From positions 1 through 64,000 of the forward strand of contig JAGFIV010000077.1 of the NCBI GenBank assembly GCA_024103275.1: a DNA stretch of 64,000 nucleotides. Direction: 5' to 3'. Under the pieces are notes generated by a model. It made no database searches. It was not told the DNA's origin and was given only the letters and a program-made list of their open reading frames with translations. Positions 53,117-61,553 of this stretch are shown in pieces. Position 1 is the first letter of the stretch, and every line of letters starts with the position of its first letter. This DNA is from Flavobacteriales bacterium. GTDB lineage: Bacteria > Bacteroidota > Bacteroidia > Flavobacteriales_F > PHOS-HE28. The position numbers and the translations under genes were made by a program.

Positions 53117-53764
53117 GTGAAGCGCGCCATCCTGATCATCCTGGCCATCCTGGTGGCCGACCAGGCGTTGAAGTTCTGGGTCAAGCAGAATTTCTTCCTC
53201 GGGGAATCCGTTCCGCTGTTCGGCGAGGGGCATACCTGGGCGTACCTGCAGTTCGTGGAGAACCGTGGCATGGCCTTCGGCCTGGAATTCGGCGGGGCTG
53301 CGGGCAAGATGGCACTCACCCTGTTCCGCATCGCCGCTTTGGCCGGCATCGGGTGGTTGTTGTGGAAGGCGGCCAAGGACAAGCAGCGGCCCGTGCTCGG
53401 TTGCAGCTTGGCACTGGTTTTTGCGGGGGCCTTGGGCAACATCATCGACAGCGCCTTCTACGGGCTGATCTTCGATGCCAGCACGCCTTATCATAAGGCG
53501 GTGCTGTTCCCCCCGGAAGGCGGTTATGCGCCTTTCCTGCACGGTGCGGTGGTGGACATGTTCTACTTCCCGATCATCCATGGCCACCTGCCGGGGTGGT
53601 TGCCGGTGTGGGGTGGTGAGGAGTTCGAGTTCTTCCGGCCCGTGTTCAACATCGCCGACGCCGCCATCAGCGTGGGCATCGTCATGGTGGTGGTGCTGCA
53701 ACGGAAGCGTGAGCCGGGCACCAAGCTGGTGTACCGGCATGCCGAACCGGCGGCCCGTCCCTGA
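53117..53764 (+). CDS. lspA: Lipoprotein signal peptidase (signal peptidase II)
   Basis: 215 residues. It cleaves prolipoproteins after lipidation. Four membrane segments are seen (AILIILAILVADQALKFWV; MALTLFRIAALAGIGWLLW; CSLALVFAGALGNIIDSAF; AAISVGIVMVVVLQ). The catalytic aspartates are in GALGNIIDS and NIADAAIS, and the N-terminal Asp in LVADQALKFWVK. It is a little longer than E. coli LspA because of an extra periplasmic loop. The start is GTG at 53117, adjacent to the DksA-like gene. It follows directly from the need to process the many lipoproteins of this genome (two are in the window). Confidence 0.92.
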   Translation: MKRAILIILAILVADQALKFWVKQNFFLGESVPLFGEGHTWAYLQFVENRGMAFGLEFGGAAGKMALTLFRIAALAGIGWLLWKAAKDKQRPVLGCSLALVFAGALGNIIDSAFYGLIFDASTPYHKAVLFPPEGGYAPFLHGAVVDMFYFPIIHGHLPGWLPVWGGEEFEFFRPVFNIADAAISVGIVMVVVLQRKREPGTKLVYRHAEPAARP

Positions 53765-53797
53765 TTGCCACTGGTGCAGGCTCCCGTACCTGGCCTG

Positions 53798-54820
53798 CTA
53801 TTGCCCCACCGTCGACGCCTTCAGCTTCCCTGCCGTGATGAGCATTTGGGCGATCTGCACCGCATTGGTGGCCGCCCCCTTGCGCAGGTTATCCGCTACC
53901 ACCCACATGTTCAGCGTGTTCGGCTGGCTTTCATCACGCCGCAGGCGGCCCACGAACACCGCATCCTTGCCATGGGCGTGCAGGGGCATGGGGTAGGAGG
54001 CGATGGCGGGATCATCCTCCACTTGCACGCCCGGTGCTTGGCCCAGTAGCTGGCGCACCTCATCCAAGGTGAAGTCCTTTTCAAACTGCACGTTCACCGC
54101 CTCGCTGTGGCCACCGGTAACCGGAACGCGCACCGCCGTGGCCGTCACGCGGATCGAAGGGTCCAGGATCTTGCCCGTTTCCCACACCAGCTTCATTTCC
54201 TCCTTGGTGTAGCCGTTGTCCAGGAATACGTCGCAGTGCGCCAACACATTGCGGTCGATCCGGTGCGGATAGACCTTTTCCCCTTCGCGCCCGTTGCGCT
54301 CGTCCTCCATTTGGCGCACCGCCTTTGCCCCGGTGCCCGTCACGCTTTGATAGGTGCTCACCACCACGCGTTGCGCCCTGTAGCGGCGGTGCAGCGGTGC
54401 CAGTGCCATCACCAGTTGGATGGTGCTGCAGTTGGGGTTGGCGATGATGCCGCCCCGCGAAAGATCCGTTTCCCCGAGCAGGTGCCCGTTGATCTCAGGC
54501 ACCACCAGCAGCTTGTCCGGGTCCATCCGCCAAGCGCTGCTGTTGTCGATCACGATGGTGCCCGCCTCCGCGAATTTGGGCGCCCACTCCAGCGAAGTGC
54601 CCCCGCCGGCGGAAAAAAGTGCGATGTCCGGTTTGGCCGCCAAGGCCTCTTCCATGCCCATCACCGAGACATCACGCCCTTGGAACCGGACCGTTTTTCC
54701 CGCGCTGCGGGCGGAGGCCACCGGCAATAAGGTGCCTACCAGGCCACCCATGCGTTCCTCCAACACCTGCAGCATCACGCCACCCACCAATCCCGTCGCG
54801 CCGACCACCGCTACCTTCAT
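53798..54820 (-). CDS. asd: Aspartate-semialdehyde dehydrogenase
   Basis: 340 residues. NADP-binding GATGLVGGVMLQVL, active-site cysteine in NPNCSTIQL, and the conserved VPVTGGHSEAVN catalytic histidine motif. It makes aspartate semialdehyde for lysine, threonine, methionine and diaminopimelate, the last linking to the cell wall. ATG at 54820 (MKVAVVG) is the family start; the open frame extends to 54910. Divergent from the lamin-tail gene with promoters back to back. Confidence 0.93.
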   Translation of the reverse strand: MKVAVVGATGLVGGVMLQVLEERMGGLVGTLLPVASARSAGKTVRFQGRDVSVMGMEEALAAKPDIALFSAGGGTSLEWAPKFAEAGTIVIDNSSAWRMDPDKLLVVPEINGHLLGETDLSRGGIIANPNCSTIQLVMALAPLHRRYRAQRVVVSTYQSVTGTGAKAVRQMEDERNGREGEKVYPHRIDRNVLAHCDVFLDNGYTKEEMKLVWETGKILDPSIRVTATAVRVPVTGGHSEAVNVQFEKDFTLDEVRQLLGQAPGVQVEDDPAIASYPMPLHAHGKDAVFVGRLRRDESQPNTLNMWVVADNLRKGAATNAVQIAQMLITAGKLKASTVGQ

Positions 54821-54847
54821 CCTGATGCCGTTCCTTTGTCTCCTCCG

Positions 54848-54855
54848 CAAAACTA
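54848..54855 (-). promoter_or_regulatory. -7 element (TAGTTTTG, minus strand) of asd
   Basis: Exact TAnnTTTG reading leftward, 27 bases before the asd ATG. It lies next to the oppositely directed element at 54857-54864. Confidence 0.5.
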
Positions 54856-54856
54856 C

Positions 54857-54864
54857 TACCTTTC
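54857..54864 (+). promoter_or_regulatory. -7-like element (TACCTTTC) of the lamin-tail gene
   Basis: One mismatch to TAnnTTTG, 19 bases before the ATG at 54884. Divergent promoters nearly abut. Confidence 0.4.
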
Positions 54865-54883
54865 CTTCCCCTACTTGCCCCGT

Positions 54884-57469
54884 ATGCCCCGTCCGTCGAG
54901 AATCCTTCACGCCGCCTTGGCGTTGCTGACCACCTTGTCCGCCCAGGCCCAGTTCACGGACGATTTCAGCGATGGCGACTTCACCAACGATCCCACGTGG
55001 AGCGGGGATGATGCCTTCTTCACGGTGGACAACGGACAGTTGCGCTCCAACACCGGACCGCTTTCAGGCACCACCACCTATTACCTGAGCACACCCTCTT
55101 CCCTGGCCTCGGATGCGCAGTGGGAGTTTTTCATCAACCTGAGGTTCGCCACATCCGGCGTCAACTATGTGGACGTGTACCTGATGAGTGACGTGCAAGG
55201 CCTGGCATCACCGAACAACGGCTACTTCGTGCGCATCGGCGAAACCGCGGACCATGTGGTGCTGAACAAGATGACGGGAGGCACGGCCAGTGCGCTGGTG
55301 GCCAGCCCGGACGGTATCGTGAACAGCAGCACCGACAATCCATTCCGCATCAAGGTGACGCGCGATGCCGCCGACCTCTGGACCTTGTACTACGATGACG
55401 GGGCCACGGGGACCTACACCACGGCCGGGACGATGACGGACGCGAGCATCACCTCCAGCGCATGGTTTGGCGTGCGCATCACCCAAAGCACGGCGGCCTC
55501 GGCCGTGAACAACCACTTCTTCGATGACTTCTACGCGGGGCCCATCGTGCAGGACACCACGCCGCCCAGCGTGGTGAGCGTTACGGCCACCAGTGCCACC
55601 AACGTGGATGTGCTGTGGAGCGAGCCCCTGAACCCGTCCGCCATCGGCAGCTATGACATCCTGCCGTTCATCGGCGTGAACAGCGCGGTGCAGGACGGCG
55701 CCAACCCCGCCCTGGTACACCTTACACCCACCACGGAACTCGGGGCCAACGTGCCGTACAGCGTGTTCATTTCCAATGCGGAAGACGTGGCTGGCAATGT
55801 GGCAGCGCCCGCCAACATCGGCTTCACCTGGTTCGTCACCGTGCCGGCGCAGCCCGGCGATGTGGTGATGAACGAGCTGATGCCCGACCCCGACCCGCCC
55901 GTGGGCCTGCCCAATGCGGAGTACGTGGAGCTGTTCAACACCACCACCGACCGGACCTTCGACCTCACCGGCTGGAAGATCACCGACGGCAGCTCCACCG
56001 GCACCTTGCCCGCCGTGCAGCTGCCGCCGGGCGGCTTCGTCATCCTGGCCAGCACGGCCAACGCCCCGCTGTTCACCGGCTTCGGCACGGCGGTGGGGGT
56101 TCCCTCCTTCCCCTCGCTGAACAACGACGGCGACCCCATGGAGCTTTGGGATGCCTCCAACACGGTGATCGATGCCGTCACCTACTCCTCATCGTGGTAC
56201 ATGGACCCTGCGAAGGCTTCCGGAGGTTGGTCGCTGGAGCGCAAGGATCCGTTCACGCCATGCTCGGGTGCGAACAACTGGGCGGCCTCCACCAACGGCG
56301 CGGGCGGAACACCCGGTGCGCAGAACAGCATCTTCGCCCTGCTGAACGACACGGTGCCGCCCGTGCTCATGCAGGTCTTCGTGGTGGACAGCATCACGCT
56401 GGACCTGCTCTTCAGCGAGATCATGGACGGCACCACGCTGTTGGCGGGTTCCTACACCATCGATCCCGCCGTCCCGATCGCGAACGTGGCGGTGATCGCC
56501 CCGGACCGGGCGCGCCTCACCTTGGCGCTCCCCCTCGTGGCAGGCGGGCTCCACACCATCACGGTCACTGGCGTGAACGACTGTCCGGGCAACCCGATCG
56601 GGGCGGCGAATGCGGCGAGCTTTGCGCTGCCCGAACCCATCGCGGCCGGTGACGTGGTGATCAACGAGGTGCTGTACGACCCGCGCGGCAGCGGCAGCGA
56701 TTTCGTCGAGCTGTACAACCGCTCGCAAAAGGTGCTGAGCCTGGCCGGGCTGCAATTGGCCAACGGCTCGGGCAGCAATGCCCTGATCACCGTCGATGCG
56801 TGGCTGCTGCTGCCGGGCGAATACGTGGCCATCGCCACCAACACGGCCAACGTGCTGATGAACTATCCGCTGGGCCGGGCCGACCGCATGCTGCAATCCG
56901 CGCTTCCCTCTTACAACAATGGCAGCGGCACCGTGGTGTTCAAAGGCGCGAACGGCGACACCCTGGACCTGTTCAACTACAGCGATGCGCTGCACTTCCC
57001 CTTGCTGAAGAGCGTGGACGGTGTGAGCCTGGAGCGTGTGGACCCCGACCGTCCCACGGACGATCCCACCAACTGGCACAGCGCCGCCGCCGAGGTGAAC
57101 TTCGCCACGCCGGGCTACCGGAACTCACAGTTCGCCCCGGCCCCGGCACCCCGTGGCAGCATCACCATCGATCCCGCCATCTTCTCACCGGACAACGACG
57201 GTTACCAGGACCTGCTCACCATCACCTACGCCTTCGATGAGCCGGGCTTCGTGGGCACCATGAAGGTGTTCGACCTGGCCGGCCGCGAGGTGAAGACGTT
57301 GATGAACAACCTGCTGCTGGGCACCAGCGGTGCCGTTTCCTGGGATGGCATGATGGACACCAACGAACTGGCCCGCATGGGCCCGTACGTGATCTACATG
57401 GAAGCCTACGACCTGGCGGGCAACGTGGAGAAGTTCCGCAAGACGGTGGTGCTGGCGCACCGGCTGTAG
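54884..57469 (+). CDS. Secreted protein with two lamin-tail domains and FlgD-like C-terminus
   Basis: 861 residues. Signal peptide ILHAALALLTTLSAQAQ. After a LamG-like 190-residue domain (DDFSDGDFTNDPTWSGDD) and a Big_5-like domain (PPSVVSVTATSATNVDVLWS), two lamin tail domains occur (GDVVMNELMPDPDPPVGLPN ... GDPMELWDASN, and GDVVINEVLYDPRGSGSDFVE ... GATGD-LDLFNYSD). The C-terminal 90 residues are FlgD-Ig-like (FSPDNDGYQDLLTITYAFDE, MKVFDLAGREVKTL), which in Bacteroidota can serve as a T9SS-type end domain. Extracellular nucleic-acid or matrix functions are speculative. The ATG at 54884 gives the signal peptide. Confidence 0.85.
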   Translation: MPRPSRILHAALALLTTLSAQAQFTDDFSDGDFTNDPTWSGDDAFFTVDNGQLRSNTGPLSGTTTYYLSTPSSLASDAQWEFFINLRFATSGVNYVDVYLMSDVQGLASPNNGYFVRIGETADHVVLNKMTGGTASALVASPDGIVNSSTDNPFRIKVTRDAADLWTLYYDDGATGTYTTAGTMTDASITSSAWFGVRITQSTAASAVNNHFFDDFYAGPIVQDTTPPSVVSVTATSATNVDVLWSEPLNPSAIGSYDILPFIGVNSAVQDGANPALVHLTPTTELGANVPYSVFISNAEDVAGNVAAPANIGFTWFVTVPAQPGDVVMNELMPDPDPPVGLPNAEYVELFNTTTDRTFDLTGWKITDGSSTGTLPAVQLPPGGFVILASTANAPLFTGFGTAVGVPSFPSLNNDGDPMELWDASNTVIDAVTYSSSWYMDPAKASGGWSLERKDPFTPCSGANNWAASTNGAGGTPGAQNSIFALLNDTVPPVLMQVFVVDSITLDLLFSEIMDGTTLLAGSYTIDPAVPIANVAVIAPDRARLTLALPLVAGGLHTITVTGVNDCPGNPIGAANAASFALPEPIAAGDVVINEVLYDPRGSGSDFVELYNRSQKVLSLAGLQLANGSGSNALITVDAWLLLPGEYVAIATNTANVLMNYPLGRADRMLQSALPSYNNGSGTVVFKGANGDTLDLFNYSDALHFPLLKSVDGVSLERVDPDRPTDDPTNWHSAAAEVNFATPGYRNSQFAPAPAPRGSITIDPAIFSPDNDGYQDLLTITYAFDEPGFVGTMKVFDLAGREVKTLMNNLLLGTSGAVSWDGMMDTNELARMGPYVIYMEAYDLAGNVEKFRKTVVLAHRL

Positions 57470-57688
57470 GGGAGCGGGTGGGGCCGTGAACGCGCGATGC
57501 AGAAACACGGACACGTGGAGTGCCCGTGAAAACCGGCGGAACGTGCTAAATGCTCATGAACCCGCCCAAAGATGGGTGGGAGGCCGTGTTCTTAATGGGC
57601 ACACGGGCGGGTGCACGGAATGAGATCACCCACATGGCATGGATAGGTCCATATTATCCAACGGGGCCTGTTCAGGCCAAACTCAACG
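57470..57688. other. Gap between lamin-tail and FISUMP genes
   Basis: Contains no supported gene. Confidence 0.4.
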
Positions 57689-59047
57689 TTAATCCCGAAG
57701 GCAACGTAGGTAGTACCCCTCCCTCTCGTATGTCCCGCCTAGGCCTTCCACCCGGTCAATACCTGCGGAGGAGCTAAGCCTCCGTGTATAAAGGATTTCT
57801 GAACCGCTCTCTACGGCACACCACCAAAAGCTATTGGACAGCAACCATCCGAATTCGCCATCCGCTTCGCTGCGAATACCGCCAGGGAGACCCGAGAAGC
57901 CGCTCTCGTTAGTGCCGGGGCCCCACCATAAGATGGTGGCTTTCAGTTTGCCCCCCACATTCTGGGCGGCCCCACGTGTCCCTGTGGCATTCAGTTCGGC
58001 CGCGGGCATCCCCAAGAAGGCCTCCATTTGCTGCCATTCCACATCGGTTGGCACGTGCCAACCAGATGGACAGGTGTTGGGGTTGTTGGCGACAAACGAA
58101 TTGTACAGCTTGCCGTAGATGGTATCGTTGCCGGGATTGTTCTCGTAGTTGCACCATGCTCCGCTGGTCAGCTGGGACCACTCCGTGTTGTCGGGCACGT
58201 TGGGGATCGTGGTGCCATCGCGGTAGCGTGAGGTACGCAAATTGGTGGCCATCCAGCATTGGTCGCCGATCTGCACCACGGGGTAAATGTTTCCGTCGAT
58301 GTCGGTCACAAGGGGTTCTTCCGCGCACACCACCCCCGGCAGGAGGTCGAGCAGCGGCGTGGAAGTTCCGGTGAGCGTACCGCCACCCGAGGCGCTGAAT
58401 ACGTATCCGTCCGGACCCGTGGCAAAGACGATGTACAACAGTGAATCGCCTATTTGCCACGTGTCCCACGCGGCCTTCCAATGGCCGTTGCCCGTTGTGG
58501 ATTCCCCGCCCGCATAGCGGAGGTCCATCGGTTGCCCGCCGCTCATGTTCAACAAACGCTGGTTGGTGCGCTGTCCATTCCATTGGGCCTCCACGAAAAG
58601 TACGCCCGTGGGTCCGCCGGTGCACGAGAAAGCATGCGTACCCCGGCCCACCGTGCGCTGTTGCCGGGCCAATGTCCGGCCCATGGCATCATGCACGGTG
58701 AAGGTCAGATCGCCCGCGTCCTCCACGCTTACCTGGAGCTGCGTACGGCCATCATATGGATTGGGCACGGCTTGGCTCATGCTCAATCCCGAGGCCGCAC
58801 CCTTGGGGGGAAGCACATTCGGAATGCCTGTGCTGAAGTCCAATACGAGCACAGTATCCGGCCAGTACAGCATGGTGTCCGTGCCGGAACCCACATCTTT
58901 CACCCAGATGCTGTCCATGGGCACAGGCACGCCATCAATCGTGGCGGCGAAGGTGATGCTGACATCCTGCGGCATTGCGCGTTCATGGACCAGCAACGTT
59001 AGCAGCAGGACGGTCAGGCATGGAACAAAGGACTTGCTTGTGCGCAT
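57689..59047 (-). CDS. FISUMP-domain secreted protein with internal sorting-like domain
   Basis: 452 residues. Signal peptide (FVPCLTVLLLTLLVHERAMP). A central region resembles a type A T9SS domain (QAVPNPYDGRTQLQVSVEDA, TFTVHDAMGRTLARQQRTVG), followed by a 220-residue Fibrobacter-major-paralogous-domain (FISUMP) unit (TDIDGNIYPVVQIGDQCWMA, GWHVPTDVEWQQMEAFLGMP, SEADGEFGWLLSNSFWWCAV). In most T9SS cargoes the sorting domain is at the C-terminus, so the order is unusual. FISUMP domains are common in surface proteins of Bacteroidota and Fibrobacter but their role is not known. ATG at 59047. Confidence 0.82.
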   Translation of the reverse strand: MRTSKSFVPCLTVLLLTLLVHERAMPQDVSITFAATIDGVPVPMDSIWVKDVGSGTDTMLYWPDTVLVLDFSTGIPNVLPPKGAASGLSMSQAVPNPYDGRTQLQVSVEDAGDLTFTVHDAMGRTLARQQRTVGRGTHAFSCTGGPTGVLFVEAQWNGQRTNQRLLNMSGGQPMDLRYAGGESTTGNGHWKAAWDTWQIGDSLLYIVFATGPDGYVFSASGGGTLTGTSTPLLDLLPGVVCAEEPLVTDIDGNIYPVVQIGDQCWMATNLRTSRYRDGTTIPNVPDNTEWSQLTSGAWCNYENNPGNDTIYGKLYNSFVANNPNTCPSGWHVPTDVEWQQMEAFLGMPAAELNATGTRGAAQNVGGKLKATILWWGPGTNESGFSGLPGGIRSEADGEFGWLLSNSFWWCAVESGSEILYTRRLSSSAGIDRVEGLGGTYEREGYYLRCLRD

Positions 59048-59168
59048 GGTGCCAAGGGTGATTCAGTGAGGTCCAGGCCAATATAGGGATCGGGCAGTTG
59101 CGAAGCACGCCCCTTGCAGGGCTATCGCGTCTTCATTCATCAACGGTCAGGACTTCGGCAAAGGGGTA
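59048..59168. other. Gap upstream of FISUMP gene
   Basis: No gene seen; the cruciform begins at 59169. Confidence 0.4.
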
Positions 59169-59299
59169 GGAACAGCAGGCCCAGCGTGCGTTCCTTGCTC
59201 CCCGGACCGCCGCTCGCCTTGGTCCGCCCCCTCGCCCTGAGCCCGCCGTTCGGCGGGCACGAGGGGGACAGGATTGCCGCACGCTGGGCCTGCTGTTCC
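59169..59299. repeat. Large nested inverted repeat (cruciform)
   Basis: Perfect 22-bp arms at 59169-59190 and 59278-59299 enclose 87 bases that themselves contain an 8-bp stem (CCCCCTCG 59227-59234 with CGAGGGGG 59260-59267) and inside it a palindrome GCCCGCCG TT CGGCGGGC (59241-59258). The structure is three stems nested around one axis and is GC-rich. It carries no open frame of note. It lies between the FISUMP gene start and the relic lamin-tail end. A structured RNA, a transposon derivative or a REP composite are all possible. Confidence 0.75.
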
Positions 59300-59414
59300 G
59301 GCACATTCCCAGTACTGGCGGGAGAAATTAGACGCGATAGCCCTGACACCCCTTGGTGGATAATGAACAGTTGAGCACCCGCGGCACCCTATCGTCGGAC
59401 GGCCTTAAGGAAGG

Positions 59415-59523
59415 CAACGAACCGGCCCGCATCGGCCCGTACGTGATCTACATGGAAGCCTACGACCTGAACGGCAACGTGGAGAAGTTCCGCAAGTCCG
59501 TGGTGCTGGCGCACCGGTTGTGA
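59415..59523 (+). pseudogene. Relic 3' end of a lamin-tail-domain paralogue
   Basis: Encodes NEPARIGPYVIYMEAYDLNG then NVEKFRKSVVLAHRL and stop, matching the last 36 residues of the intact gene ending at 57469. Several codons differ synonymously and the stop codons differ (TGA here, TAG there), so it is the tail of a diverged paralogue rather than a recent copy. Nothing homologous precedes it; upstream is the cruciform. The remnant lies just downstream of nuoF in the opposite orientation. Confidence 0.7.
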
Positions 59524-59623
59524 GGGTACGTAGTTGCCCGTGGTCGGTTCCCGGTTGTCAGTTTTCGGCGGTCAGGATCGCCGGGCGGTGCGCCGGGAAC
59601 CGTCAACTGACAACTACAGGCCA

Positions 59624-60982
59624 CTACCCTGCATAGGACCGCTCCGGGTACGGGATCGGCTCCTTCTCGCAGTGCTTGGGGTCCTTCACCTTGGTGGGGT
59701 GGGTGGCGTGGTACTCGAACTCGTGGCGGAAATGGCGGATGGAGGCTGCCACCGGCCAGCTGGCCGCATCGCCGAAGGGGCAGATGGTCTTGCCCTCGAT
59801 GCGGCGCTGCACGTCCCACAGCAGGTCGATGTCGTCCGTGCGGGCCAGGCCGTGCTCGAAGCGGTAGAGGATCTTCTCCATCCAGCCGGTGCCTTCGCGG
59901 CAGGGGCTGCACTGGCCGCAGCTCTCGTGGTGGTAGAACCGTGAATGGTTCCACGTGGCGCGCACCATGCAGGCGGAGTCGTTGAACACGTAGAAACCGC
60001 CCGACCCGAGCATGCTGCCGGTCTCGAAGCCGCCGTCGGCCAGGCTCTCGTAGGTCATCAGGCGCGTCTCGAACTTGGCGGTGCGGAAAAGCAGTTCGGC
60101 CGGCAGCACGGGCACGGAGCTTCCGCCGGGGATGCAGGCCTTCAAGGGCCTTCCCCCGCTGACGCCGCCGCAGTACTCGTCGCTCATCAGGAACTCCTCC
60201 ACGGGCACGCCCAGCTCGATCTCATACACGCCCGGCTTGTTCACGTGCCCCCCGGCGCTGATCAACTTGGTGCCCGTGCTCTTGCCGATGCCGATCTTGG
60301 CGTATTCCTCGCCGCCGTCGTTGATGATGGGCACCACCGCGCAGATCGTCTCCACGTTGTTCACCACCGTGGGGCGCTGCCACACGCCCTTCACCGCCGG
60401 GAAGGGCGGTTTGATGCGGGGCAGGCCGCGCTTGCCTTCCAGGCTTTCCAACAGCGCCGTTTCCTCCCCGCAGATGTAGGCGCCGGCGCCCACGTGAACG
60501 TATACCTCCAGGTTGAAGCCGCTGCCCAGGATGTTCTTCCCCAGCCATCCCGCGGTGCGGGCCTCGGCGATCGCCTGCTCCAGGATGCGGGCAATGTAGA
60601 AGTACTCGCCGCGGATGTAGATGTAGCAGGTGTCCACGCCCAAGGCATAGCAGCTAGGGATGATCCCCTCGATCAACAAGTGCGGGATCAGCTGCATCAG
60701 GTAGCGGTCCTTGAAGGTGCCCGGCTCGCTCTCGTCCGCGTTCACCACCAGGTGGCGGGGCACGCCTTCGGGCTTGGCCATGAAGCTCCATTTCAGCCCC
60801 GCCGGGAAACCCGCGCCGCCGCGACCGCGCAGGCCGCTTTTCTTCACCTCCTCCAGCACCCCCTCGGGGCTCATCGTTTTCAGGGCCTTCTCCACGCTGC
60901 GGTAGCCGCCGTTGGCCCGGTAGCCCTCCAGGCCCCGGATGCCGGGCTTGTGGATGTTCTCAAGCAGAAGCTGTCGTCCCAT
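59624..60982 (-). CDS. nuoF: NADH-quinone oxidoreductase subunit F
   Basis: 452 residues. The NADH/FMN-binding subunit of complex I: GRGGAGFPAGLKWSF and GAGAYICGEETALLESLEGK (FMN and NADH sites), ADESEPGTFKDR, and [4Fe-4S] N3 ligands in ESCGQCSPCREGTGW with the distant Cys of ICPFGDAASW. All ligands are intact. It overlaps the nuoE stop by 23 bases. No nuoG follows; the gene is the last of the leftward nuoA-F set. Confidence 0.95.
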   Translation of the reverse strand: MGRQLLLENIHKPGIRGLEGYRANGGYRSVEKALKTMSPEGVLEEVKKSGLRGRGGAGFPAGLKWSFMAKPEGVPRHLVVNADESEPGTFKDRYLMQLIPHLLIEGIIPSCYALGVDTCYIYIRGEYFYIARILEQAIAEARTAGWLGKNILGSGFNLEVYVHVGAGAYICGEETALLESLEGKRGLPRIKPPFPAVKGVWQRPTVVNNVETICAVVPIINDGGEEYAKIGIGKSTGTKLISAGGHVNKPGVYEIELGVPVEEFLMSDEYCGGVSGGRPLKACIPGGSSVPVLPAELLFRTAKFETRLMTYESLADGGFETGSMLGSGGFYVFNDSACMVRATWNHSRFYHHESCGQCSPCREGTGWMEKILYRFEHGLARTDDIDLLWDVQRRIEGKTICPFGDAASWPVAASIRHFRHEFEYHATHPTKVKDPKHCEKEPIPYPERSYAG

Positions 60983-61553
60983 CGTCCGGAGCGGGTATGT
61001 GGTCGGTGTAGTTGGAGCGCGTGTCCTTCTGGCGCAGCTGGCCGATGATCTGGTCCACCTTCTCGATGGTCAGGTGTTCATGGTAGCGCGCGCCGCATTG
61101 CATCATCGGGGCGCTGCCGCAGCTGCCCAGGCACTCCGCGGTGCGCAGGGTGAACATGCCGTCCGCCGTGGTCTCCCCCGGCTTGATGCCCAGCGTCTTC
61201 CCGATGTGCGCAATGATGTCGTCCGCACCGCGCAGCATGCAGGGCACGGTCTGGCATACGTCGAAGACGTGCTTGCCCACCGGCTTCAGATGGAACATGC
61301 TGTAGAAGGTGGCCACCTCGTACACCTCGATGTACTGGATGCCCAGCAGCTCGGCCACGGCATCCATGGCGGGCACGCTCAGCCAGCCGTCGTTGTCCGC
61401 CTGCACCACGTGCAGGATGGGGATCAGGGCGCTCTTGGGGTGGTCCTGCGGATAGTGCGTCAACAGCTCCTTGCACTCGGCCAGGGCCTTTTCGCTGAAG
61501 GTGTAGGGCGTAATGCCCTCCGCCGCAGGGGTATGGGGATCGGATGGTTGCAT
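60960..61553 (-). CDS. nuoE: NADH-quinone oxidoreductase subunit E
   Basis: 197 residues. [2Fe-2S] cluster N1a protein of complex I. Ligands are in VFDVCQTVPCMLRGADD and ECLGSCGSAPMMQC. Family motifs LGIQYIEVYEVATFYSMFHL are clear. ATG at 61553 overlaps the nuoD stop by 1 base; its 3' end overlaps nuoF. The longer frame to 61859 has no coding support. Confidence 0.93.
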   Translation of the reverse strand: MQPSDPHTPAAEGITPYTFSEKALAECKELLTHYPQDHPKSALIPILHVVQADNDGWLSVPAMDAVAELLGIQYIEVYEVATFYSMFHLKPVGKHVFDVCQTVPCMLRGADDIIAHIGKTLGIKPGETTADGMFTLRTAECLGSCGSAPMMQCGARYHEHLTIEKVDQIIGQLRQKDTRSNYTDHIPAPDDGTTASA

